A DNA stretch of 64,000 nucleotides from AP-15 sp963796155 (GTDB lineage: Bacteria > Pseudomonadota > Alphaproteobacteria > ATCC43930 > CGMCC-115725). Numbering within the stretch: position 1 is the first letter of the stretch; every line of letters starts with the position of its first letter. Location: the NCBI GenBank assembly GCA_963796155.1, contig CAWCKT010000029.1, positions 1-64,000 on the forward strand, in the 5' to 3' direction. The translations under genes and the position numbers were made by a program. The notes beneath the pieces are model-generated. The model was not told the DNA's origin, did no database searches, and worked only from the letters and a program-made list of their open reading frames with translations. This document shows positions 17,281-26,459 of the stretch, one piece after another.

Positions 17281-18804
17281 ATGATCAATTTATCCGTTTT
17301 AATGAACACGGTCGAACGCGATCCCCTTGTTGTTGCGTTCGGTCTGATGATATTGGGCGGGGTAACAACTCATTTCTTATTAAAGAACTATCCGTTCGTG
17401 CGGGCGCTCGTGCGCGTCATCTTCTTGATTCTTCTGACTGTCGTTCTGCTGCACGCCGACATCGTGCCCTATCAGCCGCTGCGGTCGACCGGCTCGCCGT
17501 TTCTCGATGTGGTTCACGGCACCTTGAAGGTGGCTTGGTGGCTATGGGCAGCCTGGTTTCTGGTCGGCTTTCTGCGCGCTTTCGTGATCGTCGAACACCG
17601 GCCGCGCGAGGGCAAGCTACTTCAGGATCTGCTGGCCGGTCTGATTTATCTCGTCGCCGTCTTTGCCATCATTGCCTATGTCTTCGATCTCCCGATCCAA
17701 GGGCTGCTTGCGACCTCGGGTGCGGTCGCGATCATCCTTGGCCTGGCGCTCCAGAGCACGCTGGGAGATGTGTTTTCCGGCATCGTGCTCAGCTTCAGCA
17801 GGCCCTACCGGCCGGGTGACTGGATCAGTGTCGAAGGCGGGACGGACGGCCGCGTCATCGAAATGAACTGGCGCGCCACACACGTCCTGACCGGGCGGCG
17901 CGATCTTGCGATCGTACCAAACAGCACGATCGCCAAGTCGAAAATCGTCAACGTCAGCTCTCCGTCGGGCATTCACGGTGTGACGATCACCGTTCAGCTC
18001 GAGGCCGAGACCTCGCCCTCGACCGGAACCGAGGTCCTTGAGCACGCCATCCTGAATTGCCGCCTGATCGTCGCCACGCCGGCCCCGACTGTTACCGTAA
18101 AGTCGATCAATGCCACCTACACGGAATTCGAAATAACCTTCTTCGTCGACGAGCTGGCATCGGCGACGAGAGCGCAAAACCAATTATTCGATCTGATTTT
18201 CCGCCACCTCGCCGCGGCTGGCATCGACTTGGCCACCGCACAAATCCAGCCGGACCAGACTATCGGAGACCAAGCCTCCCGGAAATTGATCACCGGACCA
18301 GAAAGGCTGTTGGAGCTGGTCGCCATCTTCGCGAGCCTGACGAGAGACGAGCGCACTGCGATCGCGGCAAAGCTGAAGCCGAAGTCTTACGACGAGGGCG
18401 AGACGCTGGTCGAACCGGGAACGGTGCTGCGCTCGCTGTTCATCGTCGGCTCCGGCATCCTTTCGTTCACCCGCGAGGAAAGCGAAGGCGAGATCGAGCT
18501 GATGCGGATCGGGCCGGGCGACCATTTCGGGGAGATCGGGATGCTGACGGGATCCCCAGCCAGCGCGAAGATCGCCGCGCTGATCCCCTCCACGGTTTAC
18601 GAACTGGCAAAGGATGACCTCTCGCCGATCCTGGAAGCACGAAGGGAAGTCTCTCAGGAGCTCTGTCGCGCACTGGCGCGGCGTCAAGCCGCGGGCCAAC
18701 TGACCGCCTCGACCGACCTTGCCGAGGTCGTGCCGGCGAACCGTCTGACCACCTGGTTCTCCGAGCGGCTCCATCGATTATACGATATTGCCAGCGCCGA
18801 ATGA
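17281..18804 (+). CDS. MscS-family mechanosensitive channel with C-terminal cyclic-nucleotide-binding domain
   Basis: A 507-residue inner-membrane channel. Four or five hydrophobic segments lie in the first 160 residues. The pore-lining helix/MscS core is GLLATSGAVAIILGLALQSTLGD and the MscS beta-domain follows (PYRPGDWISVEG, VPNSTIAKSKIVN). Residues about 345-490 are a cAMP/cGMP-type binding domain with SYDEGETLVEPG and GPGDHFGEIGMLTG. This is the bCNG architecture, in which ligand binding modulates an MscS pore. The phosphate-binding cassette reads GSPASAKIAA, without the usual Arg before the Ala, so nucleotide binding is doubtful. Start ATG 17281; the longer frame upstream lacks homology. 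Confidence 0.88.
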   Translation: MINLSVLMNTVERDPLVVAFGLMILGGVTTHFLLKNYPFVRALVRVIFLILLTVVLLHADIVPYQPLRSTGSPFLDVVHGTLKVAWWLWAAWFLVGFLRAFVIVEHRPREGKLLQDLLAGLIYLVAVFAIIAYVFDLPIQGLLATSGAVAIILGLALQSTLGDVFSGIVLSFSRPYRPGDWISVEGGTDGRVIEMNWRATHVLTGRRDLAIVPNSTIAKSKIVNVSSPSGIHGVTITVQLEAETSPSTGTEVLEHAILNCRLIVATPAPTVTVKSINATYTEFEITFFVDELASATRAQNQLFDLIFRHLAAAGIDLATAQIQPDQTIGDQASRKLITGPERLLELVAIFASLTRDERTAIAAKLKPKSYDEGETLVEPGTVLRSLFIVGSGILSFTREESEGEIELMRIGPGDHFGEIGMLTGSPASAKIAALIPSTVYELAKDDLSPILEARREVSQELCRALARRQAAGQLTASTDLAEVVPANRLTTWFSERLHRLYDIASAE

Positions 18805-19151
18805 GTGAGCTCCAGGCCGCTCCACAACAAAATCGCGCCGCAAGTCCGAAACCTTCAAATGTCAGTCACTCGTGCGTTCCCCGTGGGACTTACCCGTGGG
18901 TTAACAGCGCGTAACTGGCGGTAACGCATCACAACAAGGCCGGTCTTTTCAGTCGGCCCTGCGAAGACCGCCAGCCGCGTAAGTCTGTTAATGTTAAAAT
19001 CCGCACAGATCTGATTCACTACGAATTGTAGCCAATTAACAATAAATATTGTGGAATATTTTTATTTTTTACCCAAAATATAACAAACACCAACCTTCGT
19101 TAACTACTCCCCGACCGTGATCGGGGCCGTTTACCGGAAAGGACCGGGAAC
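18805..19151. other. AT-rich intergenic region with a leader hairpin
   Basis: No gene recognised. The stretch from about 18990 to 19105 is markedly AT-rich, with several TTAA half-sites and one GATTC. A hairpin, CCCCGA-N6-TCGGGG at 19109-19126, sits 25 bp before the next ATG. It probably holds the promoter for the small gene and sciP. I did not find a full TTAA-N7-TTAA CtrA box. Confidence 0.4.
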
Positions 19152-19367
19152 ATGGACAACGACGAATATCGGGCGGCGGCGGGATTCATTCGCACCAAAG
19201 GCGTGACGCGCTCCCCGACGGCCTGCGCGCTGCCGGCCCAGGGTACCGTCGCCGCCGCCGACCGCGCGGCACTCGAAACCTATGCGGCGGCGCGCGCGCA
19301 ATCGCGCAACAAGCGACAGGCGGCGCGCGAGCGGCTGCTGTGGACGCTGCTGTCCCCGAGCGAATAG
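19152..19367 (+). CDS. Small hypothetical protein upstream of sciP
   Basis: A 71-residue basic, alanine-rich frame starting at ATG 19152 with GGAAAGGACCGGGAAC upstream as ribosome binding site. The second half is predicted helical (ALETYAAARAQSRNKRQAAR). I recognise no family. The good ribosome binding site, the AT-rich promoter region before it and the 5-bp gap to the likely sciP start support expression as a leader gene of that unit. Confidence 0.5.
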   Translation: MDNDEYRAAAGFIRTKGVTRSPTACALPAQGTVAAADRAALETYAAARAQSRNKRQAARERLLWTLLSPSE

Positions 19368-19372
19368 GCGTC

Positions 19373-19645
19373 GTGTTGTTGGAGAACCGAGCACATTCCA
19401 TGGCCAACCTGCCGCCTGCCGATACCAAGAGATGGGTGGTTCGCCGCAAGGCCGCGGTGGTCGCCGCGGTGCAAAGCGGGAAGATCACCCTCGAGGAGGC
19501 CTGCCGCCGCTACCAGCTGACCGAGGAGGAGTTCCGCGCCTGGCAGCGCGCCTACCAGGCGCATGGCCTCCCCGGCTTGCGCGCCACGCGCCTGCAACAG
19601 TACCGCGCCCCGCCGTCGTCCCGTCCCCGCCGGCCGCGGCGCTGA
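19373..19645 (+). CDS. sciP: CtrA inhibitor SciP (DUF1153 family)
   Basis: A small helix-turn-helix-like protein almost identical in its core to SciP, which binds CtrA and blocks CtrA-activated transcription in early G1 in Caulobacter. The DUF1153 signature is LPPADTKRWVVRRKAAVVAA, then GKITLEEACRRYQLTEEEF, WQRAYQAHGLPGL and RLQQYR. The N-terminal VLLENRAHSMANLPP aligns with the usual segment before LPPPNTKRW, so the start is probably GTG 19373 (90 residues, the normal length). ATG 19400 and ATG 19340 are alternatives. The C-terminus is an Arg/Pro tail. Confidence 0.85.
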   Translation: MLLENRAHSMANLPPADTKRWVVRRKAAVVAAVQSGKITLEEACRRYQLTEEEFRAWQRAYQAHGLPGLRATRLQQYRAPPSSRPRRPRR

Positions 19646-19838
19646 CCGCCGACCGAGGCGGGTGCCCGCTGCTTCCCTGTATCGCGGACTTAACTTCTCG
19701 TTCGGCCGAATTAATTCTCAGTTCGGTCGATTAAGAAACTCGCCTGGCACTCCTTCCCGGGACTGGCTTTTCTAGGTGTTTTCGCATAGTATTGTGGTGT
19801 GAACGGTGGGCTGCATCGGCGGTCCCCGAGAGGCGTTT

Positions 19839-20816
19839 ATGGACATCTCGGTCGTCATTCCGGTCTACAACGAGGCCGATGCCTTGCCAGAACTCTATCG
19901 GGCGTTGGCCGCGACCCTCGACCGGCTGTCGCAATCGGCCGAGATCATCTTTGCCGATGACGGGTCTCGGGACGGCTCGGCTGCCGCCCTCGACGGTTTT
20001 GCCGAGGGCGATCCGCGGGTCCGGGTGCTGCATCTCTCGCGCAACTACGGTCAGACTGCCGCGCTGATGGCGGCGATCCAGAACAGCACCGGCGATGTTA
20101 TAATACCAATGGACGGCGACGGTCAGAACGATCCCGCCGACATCCCGCGGCTCATCGCCAAGCTTGCCGAGGGCTATGACGTCGTCTCCGGTTGGCGCAC
20201 CGCGCGGCACGACGCGCTGACCCGTCGGCTGCCCTCGGTTATCGCCAACCGGCTGATCTCGGCACTCCTACATGTGCCATTGCACGATTACGGTTGCACC
20301 CTCAAGGCCTACCGCCGCGAGGTCGTCGAGGATGTCCGCCTTTACGGCGAGATGCACCGCTTCATCCCGATCTACGCCGCCTGGGAAGGGGCGCGCGTCA
20401 CCGAGCTCGCCGTCACCCACCATCCGCGTCGCTTCGGCCATTCGAAATACGGGATCGGGCGCGTCGCCCGCGTGCTGCTCGATCTGCTGATCGTCTATTT
20501 CATCGACCGTGCCTTCGACCGGCCAATCCAGTTCTTCGGCAAGCTCGGCCTAGGTTTTCTGGTCCTCTCGGTCGCCATCTTAGGCTGGGCTGTCGTCCTC
20601 AAATACGCCTCTAACGTCACCCTGATCCAGACGCCGCTGCCCTTACTCGCCGCGACGATCGGGCTCTCGGGGGTGCTCTTTCTGCTGCTCGGGATCATCG
20701 CCGAGGTGCAGGCGCGCATTTATTTCGAGGCGCGCGGGCGGCCGCCTTACAAGATCCGACGGGTGGTCGAGCATCGCGCACTGGAGCGGCGCCGGGCCGC
20801 ACCTCGCCGGTGGTAG
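19839..20816 (+). CDS. Polyprenyl-phosphate glycosyltransferase, GT2 family (DPM1/GtrB/ArnC-like)
   Basis: A 325-residue membrane glycosyltransferase. The GT-A domain starts MDISVVIPVYNEADALPEL and has DDGS (40-43), the DxD-type motif MDGDGQNDP (about 95) and VSGWRTARHD. Two C-terminal hydrophobic segments (about 230-255 and 265-295) anchor it, as in enzymes that transfer a sugar from a nucleotide donor onto undecaprenyl phosphate. ATG 19839 is the start; a longer open frame upstream is not homologous. It is followed 7 bp later by the asparagine-synthetase-like gene. With the SMR-like flippase and GT87 genes it fits lipid-linked sugar production for periplasmic glycosylation. Confidence 0.88.
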   Translation: MDISVVIPVYNEADALPELYRALAATLDRLSQSAEIIFADDGSRDGSAAALDGFAEGDPRVRVLHLSRNYGQTAALMAAIQNSTGDVIIPMDGDGQNDPADIPRLIAKLAEGYDVVSGWRTARHDALTRRLPSVIANRLISALLHVPLHDYGCTLKAYRREVVEDVRLYGEMHRFIPIYAAWEGARVTELAVTHHPRRFGHSKYGIGRVARVLLDLLIVYFIDRAFDRPIQFFGKLGLGFLVLSVAILGWAVVLKYASNVTLIQTPLPLLAATIGLSGVLFLLLGIIAEVQARIYFEARGRPPYKIRRVVEHRALERRRAAPRRW

Positions 20817-20823
20817 CCCCGCA

Positions 20824-22740
20824 ATGTGCGGCATAGCCGGGTTCACCGCACCCGGCCCCGAGGCCAGAACGGTACTCGCCCGGATGAACCGGGCATTGGC
20901 GCATCGCGGGCCGGACGGCAGCGGCGTCTTCGTCGATCACGGCATCGCCCTCGGCCATACGCGGCTGGCGATCATCGATCCCTCGGGCGGGGCCCAGCCG
21001 CGGGTCGATGAAACGACCGGCGACGCCCTCGTCTTCAACGGTGAAATCTATGGCTACCAGGCACTCGCCGACGATTTGCGCAGCGCCGGCATCACTCTGC
21101 GCGATCGCTCGGATACCGAGGTTCTGTTCCAGCTGATCCGCCGCGACGGGGTGCGCCGCGCCGCGCTCCGCATCGACGGTATGTTCGCCTTCGCCTTTCG
21201 CGACGGCGCCAGCGGCGTGCTCTATCTGGCGCGCGATCGGTTCGGCGAGAAGCCGCTCTTTTGGAGTGCTCCGCAAGGCCGGCTCGTCTTCGCCTCCGAG
21301 GTGTCAGCGCTTTTCTGCCACCCAGCCCTTCGCGACGCGGGTCCCGACCCTCAGGCGGCCTTCGGCTTCCTGCTCTTCGAGTATCTGCCTGGAACAGCTT
21401 CGGGATGGAGCGGGATCCAAAAGCTCGAACCCGCCACTATCCTGACCTTCGCGGACGGTCGGATCAGCCGAGAGCACTATTGGCAGCCGCGCCTCGAGGC
21501 GCGGGCGGCTGCCGAGGACGAAGCGATCGAGCGGCTCGACGAGCTGCTGCGCCGATCGGTGCGGCATCAGGTCGTCGCCGATGTGCCGGTCGGAGTGTTC
21601 CTGTCGGGCGGCGTCAATTCGAGCCTCGTCACGGCACTCGCCGCGGAGACGTCGCCCGATCTGACCGCGTTCACCGTCCGCGTCGGTACCGACAGCTTTG
21701 ACGAGACGCCTCATGCCGAAATGGTTGCGCGCCATCTCGGAGTGCGCCACGAGGTCGTCGAGCTCGGTGCGGCCGATCTTATCGACGCATTCGATGCGGT
21801 CAGCGAGCGGCTGAGCGAGCCGCTCGCCGATGCCTCGCTGTTGCCCGCCTTTCTCGTCTGCCGCGCTGCACGGCGGCTCATGACGGTCGCGCTCGGCGGC
21901 GACGGGGCCGACGAGCTCTTCGCCGGCTACCCGAATTTTGCGGTGCAGCGCCTGGCGCCCGCGATGCGCCTCGTCCCGGCTGCACTCGGCCGGTTCCTCG
22001 GCAGCGCCGTCGCGGCATTGCCTAGGAGCGATGGGTACATGAACCGGCGTTTCCTGCTAGGCCAGCTGTTGCACGGCTTCGGGGCGCCGACGGTACGGCA
22101 GAGCTTCTTGTGGATGGCGCCGCTGGCGCCCGACCGCCTCGCCCGGCTGTGGCGGCGTTCGGCATTGCCCGAGGAGGCACTTGCCGCCGCCTTTGCACCG
22201 ATCGACCGCTGCGCCGCCGAGGTGGCGGGCTTGGCCCCGGTCGATCTGCTCCTCTACCTTTTCCTCGCGACCTACCTTCCCGAAGACATCCTGACCAAGA
22301 CCGACCGTGCCTCGATGTTCAACAGTCTCGAAGTCCGCGCGCCGTTCCTCGACCGCCGCTTCGCCGAATATGCCCTGACCTTGCCGACAGCGCTCAAGCT
22401 GCGCGGGCGGACCAAGAAATATATCCTGAAGCGTCTCGCCTGCCGCTATCTGCCGCGGGCGATCGTCGAGCGCAAGAAGCACGGCTTTGCCGTGCCCATC
22501 GACGCCTTGATCCGCACCCTCTTTCGCGAGCGCTGCCGCGATGTACTCTTGTCGCGCGCCAGCCCGGTCGCCGACTGGTTCGAGCGCGCCGCGATCGAGG
22601 CGCTCTTCGAGGAGCACGACAGCGGCCGACGCGACCACGGCAAGAAGCTCTGGGCTCTCTATATTCTGTTCTGCGTCGGCGGACGCCGCGCAGCACCGGT
22701 CGGCGCCACCGCGCTGCCGGCGGTCGCTGCGGCGCATTGA
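20824..22740 (+). CDS. asnB: Asparagine synthetase (glutamine-hydrolysing) family protein with altered PP-loop
   Basis: A 638-residue class II glutamine amidotransferase plus AsnB synthase domain. Cys2 (MCGIAGFT) is the glutaminase nucleophile; RGPDGSGVF, DGMFAFAF and RDRFGEKPLFW are normal. The ATP-pyrophosphatase loop reads SGGVNSS (261-267), whereas the family has S-G-G-x-D-S-S: Asp is Asn here, a GAT-to-AAT change. GGDGADELFAGYP and TKTDRASMFNSLEVRAPFLD are intact. Members make asparagine or amidate surface sugars; in this glycan locus the latter is plausible. Tightly packed between the GT2 gene (7 bp) and a methyltransferase (15 bp). Confidence 0.88.
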   Translation: MCGIAGFTAPGPEARTVLARMNRALAHRGPDGSGVFVDHGIALGHTRLAIIDPSGGAQPRVDETTGDALVFNGEIYGYQALADDLRSAGITLRDRSDTEVLFQLIRRDGVRRAALRIDGMFAFAFRDGASGVLYLARDRFGEKPLFWSAPQGRLVFASEVSALFCHPALRDAGPDPQAAFGFLLFEYLPGTASGWSGIQKLEPATILTFADGRISREHYWQPRLEARAAAEDEAIERLDELLRRSVRHQVVADVPVGVFLSGGVNSSLVTALAAETSPDLTAFTVRVGTDSFDETPHAEMVARHLGVRHEVVELGAADLIDAFDAVSERLSEPLADASLLPAFLVCRAARRLMTVALGGDGADELFAGYPNFAVQRLAPAMRLVPAALGRFLGSAVAALPRSDGYMNRRFLLGQLLHGFGAPTVRQSFLWMAPLAPDRLARLWRRSALPEEALAAAFAPIDRCAAEVAGLAPVDLLLYLFLATYLPEDILTKTDRASMFNSLEVRAPFLDRRFAEYALTLPTALKLRGRTKKYILKRLACRYLPRAIVERKKHGFAVPIDALIRTLFRERCRDVLLSRASPVADWFERAAIEALFEEHDSGRRDHGKKLWALYILFCVGGRRAAPVGATALPAVAAAH

Positions 22741-22755
22741 GAGGCGGTTTCTGAC

Positions 22756-23574
22756 GTGACCGATCAGCTGGCGCGCGATCTGCGGGGTTCGCCAGACCGT
22801 TTCGGTTACGAGTGGGACGCCTATGCCGAAATCTTACCCGAATACGAAGAGCAGTTTCGCCGGTGGACGGTCCACCTCTCCCCCCAGGATTGGCACGGCA
22901 AGAGCTTTCTCGATGTCGGGTGCGGCATGGGCCGCAACAGCTTCTGGCCAATGACCTACGGGGCCTTTGAGGGCTGCGCGGTCGACATCGACGAGCGCTC
23001 GCTCGCTCGCGCGCGGCGCAATCTCGCTGGTTTTTCGGCGGTCCAAGTCGTGCGGTCGAGCGCTTACGATCTGCCCTTTGCCGACTCCTTCGACATAGCC
23101 TTCGCGATCGGCGTCATCCATCACCTAGAAGACCCGCAATGGGCCTTGCAGAGGATGGCGCACGCCGTCAAACCCGGAGGCCGAGTACTGATCTGGGTCT
23201 ACGGCCGCGAGGGCAACCGCTGGCTCGTCTTTATGTTGGACCCGTTGCGCCGCGCGCTGTTCAGCCGCATGCCGATCGCGCTCGTCCATCACCTCTCGCT
23301 CTACCCCGCGGCGCTTTTGTGGTTGGCGCTGAGACTTGGGCTGCGGCCCAGCGATTACTTCAGATTGCTGGCGCGCTTCGACTTCGCGCATCTGAGGTCG
23401 ATCGTGTTCGACCAGATGCTGCCGCGGACCGCACATTACTGGCCACGCGAAAAAGTCGCCGAGCTGATGGCGGAGGCGGGCCTCGAGGATGTCCGGATCG
23501 CGCCGGTGAACGAGATGTCTTGGTCGGCGATCGGCACCCGGCCGCTCGGGCGGGCCGAAACAATGGGGAGCTAG
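22756..23574 (+). CDS. Class I SAM-dependent methyltransferase
   Basis: A 272-residue methyltransferase starting at GTG 22756. SAM-binding motif I is FLDVGCGMGRNSFWPM (about 50-65); motif II region CAVDIDERSLARARRNL; motif IV SFDIAFAIGVIHHLEDP; then KPGGRVLIWVYGREG. A C-terminal partly hydrophobic region (about 165-215) suggests membrane association. Target unknown; the operon (GT2, AsnB-like, methyltransferase, SMR-like) points to modification of a lipid-linked or surface sugar. Confidence 0.85.
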   Translation: MTDQLARDLRGSPDRFGYEWDAYAEILPEYEEQFRRWTVHLSPQDWHGKSFLDVGCGMGRNSFWPMTYGAFEGCAVDIDERSLARARRNLAGFSAVQVVRSSAYDLPFADSFDIAFAIGVIHHLEDPQWALQRMAHAVKPGGRVLIWVYGREGNRWLVFMLDPLRRALFSRMPIALVHHLSLYPAALLWLALRLGLRPSDYFRLLARFDFAHLRSIVFDQMLPRTAHYWPREKVAELMAEAGLEDVRIAPVNEMSWSAIGTRPLGRAETMGS

Positions 23575-23580
23575 GTCGCG

Positions 23581-23934
23581 TTGGCACCAACGACCCTGGT
23601 GGGGTTCGCGGCGATGATCGCCTTCACGGTCGCCGCCAATCTGATGCTCAAGCTCGGCGCCGGCGTACCCGAGGCCCAGCGGGTTCTCTTCGGGCTTCTC
23701 GGCTGGAAGTCGGCGGCGGGGCTCGCGCTGTTCGGCTGCGGCGGCATCGTCTACGCCTTCTTACTGCGCCAAGTGCCGCTTAACGTCGCGCAATCGTTCA
23801 CCGCCGCACAGTTCGTCGGCGTCATCATCGCTGCGAGCCTGGTGCTCGGCGAGCCGATTTCGCCGGCACGATGGCTGGGGATCGCCTGTATATGCTTCGG
23901 GATCTTCGTGGTCGGCGTTACCGCGAATATCTAA
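23581..23934 (+). CDS. Small multidrug-resistance/EamA-like membrane protein, possible lipid-sugar flippase subunit
   Basis: A 117-residue protein with four predicted transmembrane helices (roughly 3-25, 38-58, 65-88, 95-115). AANLMLKLGAG, YAFLLRQVPLNVAQSFTAAQF and GEPISPARWLGIACICFGIFVVG are the pattern of the SMR/ArnE-ArnF branch of the DMT superfamily. ArnE/ArnF flip undecaprenyl-phosphate sugars. Next to a GT2 polyprenyl-phosphate glycosyltransferase this role is an attractive inference; drug export is the alternative. Start is TTG 23581, 6 bp after the methyltransferase stop. It overlaps the convergent methyltransferase by 4 bp. Confidence 0.75.
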   Translation: MAPTTLVGFAAMIAFTVAANLMLKLGAGVPEAQRVLFGLLGWKSAAGLALFGCGGIVYAFLLRQVPLNVAQSFTAAQFVGVIIAASLVLGEPISPARWLGIACICFGIFVVGVTANI

Positions 23935-24662
23935 GTTCGCGTTGCGACTACTAGGGCTGAAACCCCGATCGGCGGCCGCAGCCGCGGCGCAGTCTTTACG
24001 TCAAATTGAAACACCGCTGTCAGTGCTCGGTTGAGCCACCCCGCATTGACCTCACCCTCGCTGGCAACTCGAATCTTGAGGATACGCATCAGGCGGCGGG
24101 CGACCAGGATCGGCAGGAACAGCAGATAATTGAAATAGAAGTGTTGTCGTGCGGATAGATTAGCCACACCCAGAGTTTTGAGAAGTTTGTGGAGCTTGTA
24201 CCGTCGCTTATGATGACTGACCTCGTCCTGCAGCCCCCAAAGAAGCCGGAATGCCGGAACGGTGATCAACAGATAGCCGCCCGGTCTCAGCACACGGCGG
24301 AGCTCGCGTAACGCCGCCACATCGTCATCGACATGCTCGATTACGTCGGTCGCAAGAACCAGATCAAACCGCCGATCGGGTAATTGTAGCGCGCGAATAT
24401 CGCCCAGCTGTACGGCGCCAAGTCCTTTCTCTGCACAGAACCGTATAGCGTCAGGACTCTGGTCGACCCCCGTTATTCGGGCGAAGCCGAGGTCCCGAAG
24501 CAGTCGGAGATTGGTCCCGGTGCTCGTTCCGACGTCAAGGATCTCCGCGTCGCGAGGGAGACCAAATCCTTTGATCAGCTCTGAGAATAGAAGGCGGCGG
24601 CCCACAAACCACCAGTGGTCCGCTTCGATTGCCGCTTCGGCAGCGTAGGTAGCAATATCCAT
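23931..24662 (-). CDS. Class I SAM-dependent methyltransferase (convergent)
   Basis: A 243-residue methyltransferase. It opens MDIATYAAEAAIEADHWWFVGRR, a form common in methyltransferases next to glycosyltransferases. Motif I is EILDVGTSTGTNLRLLRDLG, then ITGVDQSPDAIRFCAEKG and DLVLATDVIEHVDDD. A helix near 155-185 carries the basic HHKRRYKLHKLLK stretch. The stop overlaps the end of the SMR-like gene. Substrate not known; probably part of surface glycan or lipid modification. Confidence 0.82.
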   Translation of the reverse strand: MDIATYAAEAAIEADHWWFVGRRLLFSELIKGFGLPRDAEILDVGTSTGTNLRLLRDLGFARITGVDQSPDAIRFCAEKGLGAVQLGDIRALQLPDRRFDLVLATDVIEHVDDDVAALRELRRVLRPGGYLLITVPAFRLLWGLQDEVSHHKRRYKLHKLLKTLGVANLSARQHFYFNYLLFLPILVARRLMRILKIRVASEGEVNAGWLNRALTAVFQFDVKTAPRLRPPIGVSALVVATRT

Positions 24663-24830
24663 GTTTGCCTACAGAGTGTCGAAGGGACAGAAATTCACCT
24701 CTTTGCAAGGATATTGGGCGAAGATCCGGGCCTGCGCGTTGAGCCCATTTTTCAGTCGTCGTCCTCGCTCGCTCATGGTACCGACCAGCATCGCAATTCG
24801 TGACCGATAACAGTGCTGGATGAATAAAAG

Positions 24831-26459
24831 GTGAATGTGAGCCTCGCCCTATCTCGCCCGTTTCGGACGGCCGCCATCGACGCTGCGGCCCGAAAGCAGT
24901 TGTTCCTCGCCCTGTTTGTAACCGTTGTTGCAGCCACACTCTCGCCACTGCTCTGGGTTCGAGTCCCGCCGCTCGTCGACTACCCCAATCACCTCGCTCG
25001 CATGTGGATTCTCGTCCACAGCAATGAGATCCCTGAGCTTGCGAGCAACTACACCGTCCATTGGCGGATATTGCCGGATCTCGCCATCGATCTCGTGGTC
25101 TCACTGCTTTCGTGGGTCATGCCGGTCGAGCAAGCCGGGCGCGTGTTCATCGCACTGACGATGCTGTCCCTTGTCGGTGGGACCCTCACCCTCCACCGCG
25201 TGCTGCATGGCCGGCTGGAGACATGGCCGATCTGGTCAATCTTGTTCGTCTACAACGCCGCGCTGTTTTGGGGCTTCGTAAACTGCCTGTTCGCGACCGG
25301 TATCTACCTTTTCGCCTTCAGTGGCTGGATCGCTACTCGACACTGGAGAACCGGGCCACGGCTCCTGACATTCTCCGCTGTTGCGAGCCTCCTGTTGCTG
25401 CTGCACTTTTCGCCTTCGGCCTCTACTGCCTATCGGTTGCTTCGTACGAATTGGCGAGACCGACCCACCAGCGTCGGCCGCCTCTCAGGCGCCTCGTTGG
25501 GTGGGGCGCGGTCTGCATTCAGTTCGTGCCGGGTCTCATGCTCTGGCACGCCAGCCTGAGCGCATGGCGGCCCTACGGCGACCGGTTACGGCGATTTGGT
25601 TTTCAAGCTGTATGCGATGATGTCGCCGTTTACCTTTGGCTTTCTGCCCGCGCCGTTCGACTTCTTTACCGGGGCAGTTATCAGCTTGTTCCTCCTCTTT
25701 GCCGTAGCGAGCCGCTCCCTCAGGCTCGTGCCTGAAATGCGGCTTCCCCTCGCGGCCATGATACTGGTGGCAATGATGATGCCGAACCGCATGAGCGGTA
25801 GCTGGCTCGCCGACATCAGACTGCCTGTCGCATTACCCTTCGTGATCATCGCCAGTACACGATTTGAAGCGTCGCGAAAGCGGGTGGCCGCCCCCGTCGC
25901 TGCGACCGCGTTGATCGTGCTGGGCTTGCGGGTTTGGACGGTATCGCACGCTTGGCTCGACTATGACCGCTGGTTTGCCGAGTTCAGAACAGCGTCGGCG
26001 GTCATCCCACCGGGTATGAGGCTGCTCATCGTCGAGGCGCCGGTAGCGGGACAAAAACAGCAGCTACCGGGAGTGCCGATGACCTTGGCAAAGGTGCAGT
26101 GGGTTACATTCATTCATATGGCGGCGCTCGCGGTGATCGATCGAGCAGCGTTCTTCCCGTACATGTTCACCGGGTGGACGACGATCGACGTCACACCACG
26201 AAATGCCGCAGTGTCACAGAGGGTGGCAGTGCCGATGACCCCGGAAGAGCTGACCGAGAGCGCAGATCCTGAGCAAGCGAAAGCCCTTGAGACCGGCCCA
26301 AATTTTCTCGGCGAGCGGCCCTATTGGCGCAATTGGCCTGAGACGTTCGATTTCGTTCTGTGGGTGGATTTCTCAAAAGCCCGGAAACCTGAACTCAAGC
26401 AACTCAGGCGGCTCGCGAGCGGGAGCTTTTTCGACATATACGGCGTGGTCAGGCCGTGA
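24831..26459 (+). pseudogene. Polytopic membrane protein (GT-C-like), interrupted by two frameshifts
   Basis: A large membrane protein in three pieces. Frame 1 from GTG 24831 reads LWVRVPPLVDYPNHLARMW and continues to LLLLLHF near 25400. The next frame gives AFGLYCLSVASYELARP and QFVPGLMLWHASLSAW, up to about 25585. The first frame then resumes with GDLVFKLYAMMSPFTFGF to the stop at 26459. DYPNHLARM near the first outer loop and the long hydrophobic series resemble GT-C-fold glycosyltransferases and uncharacterised relatives; I cannot assign a donor or acceptor. The two shifts are -1 then +1. It overlaps the 3' end of the convergent GT87 gene by 11 bp. Confidence 0.7.
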
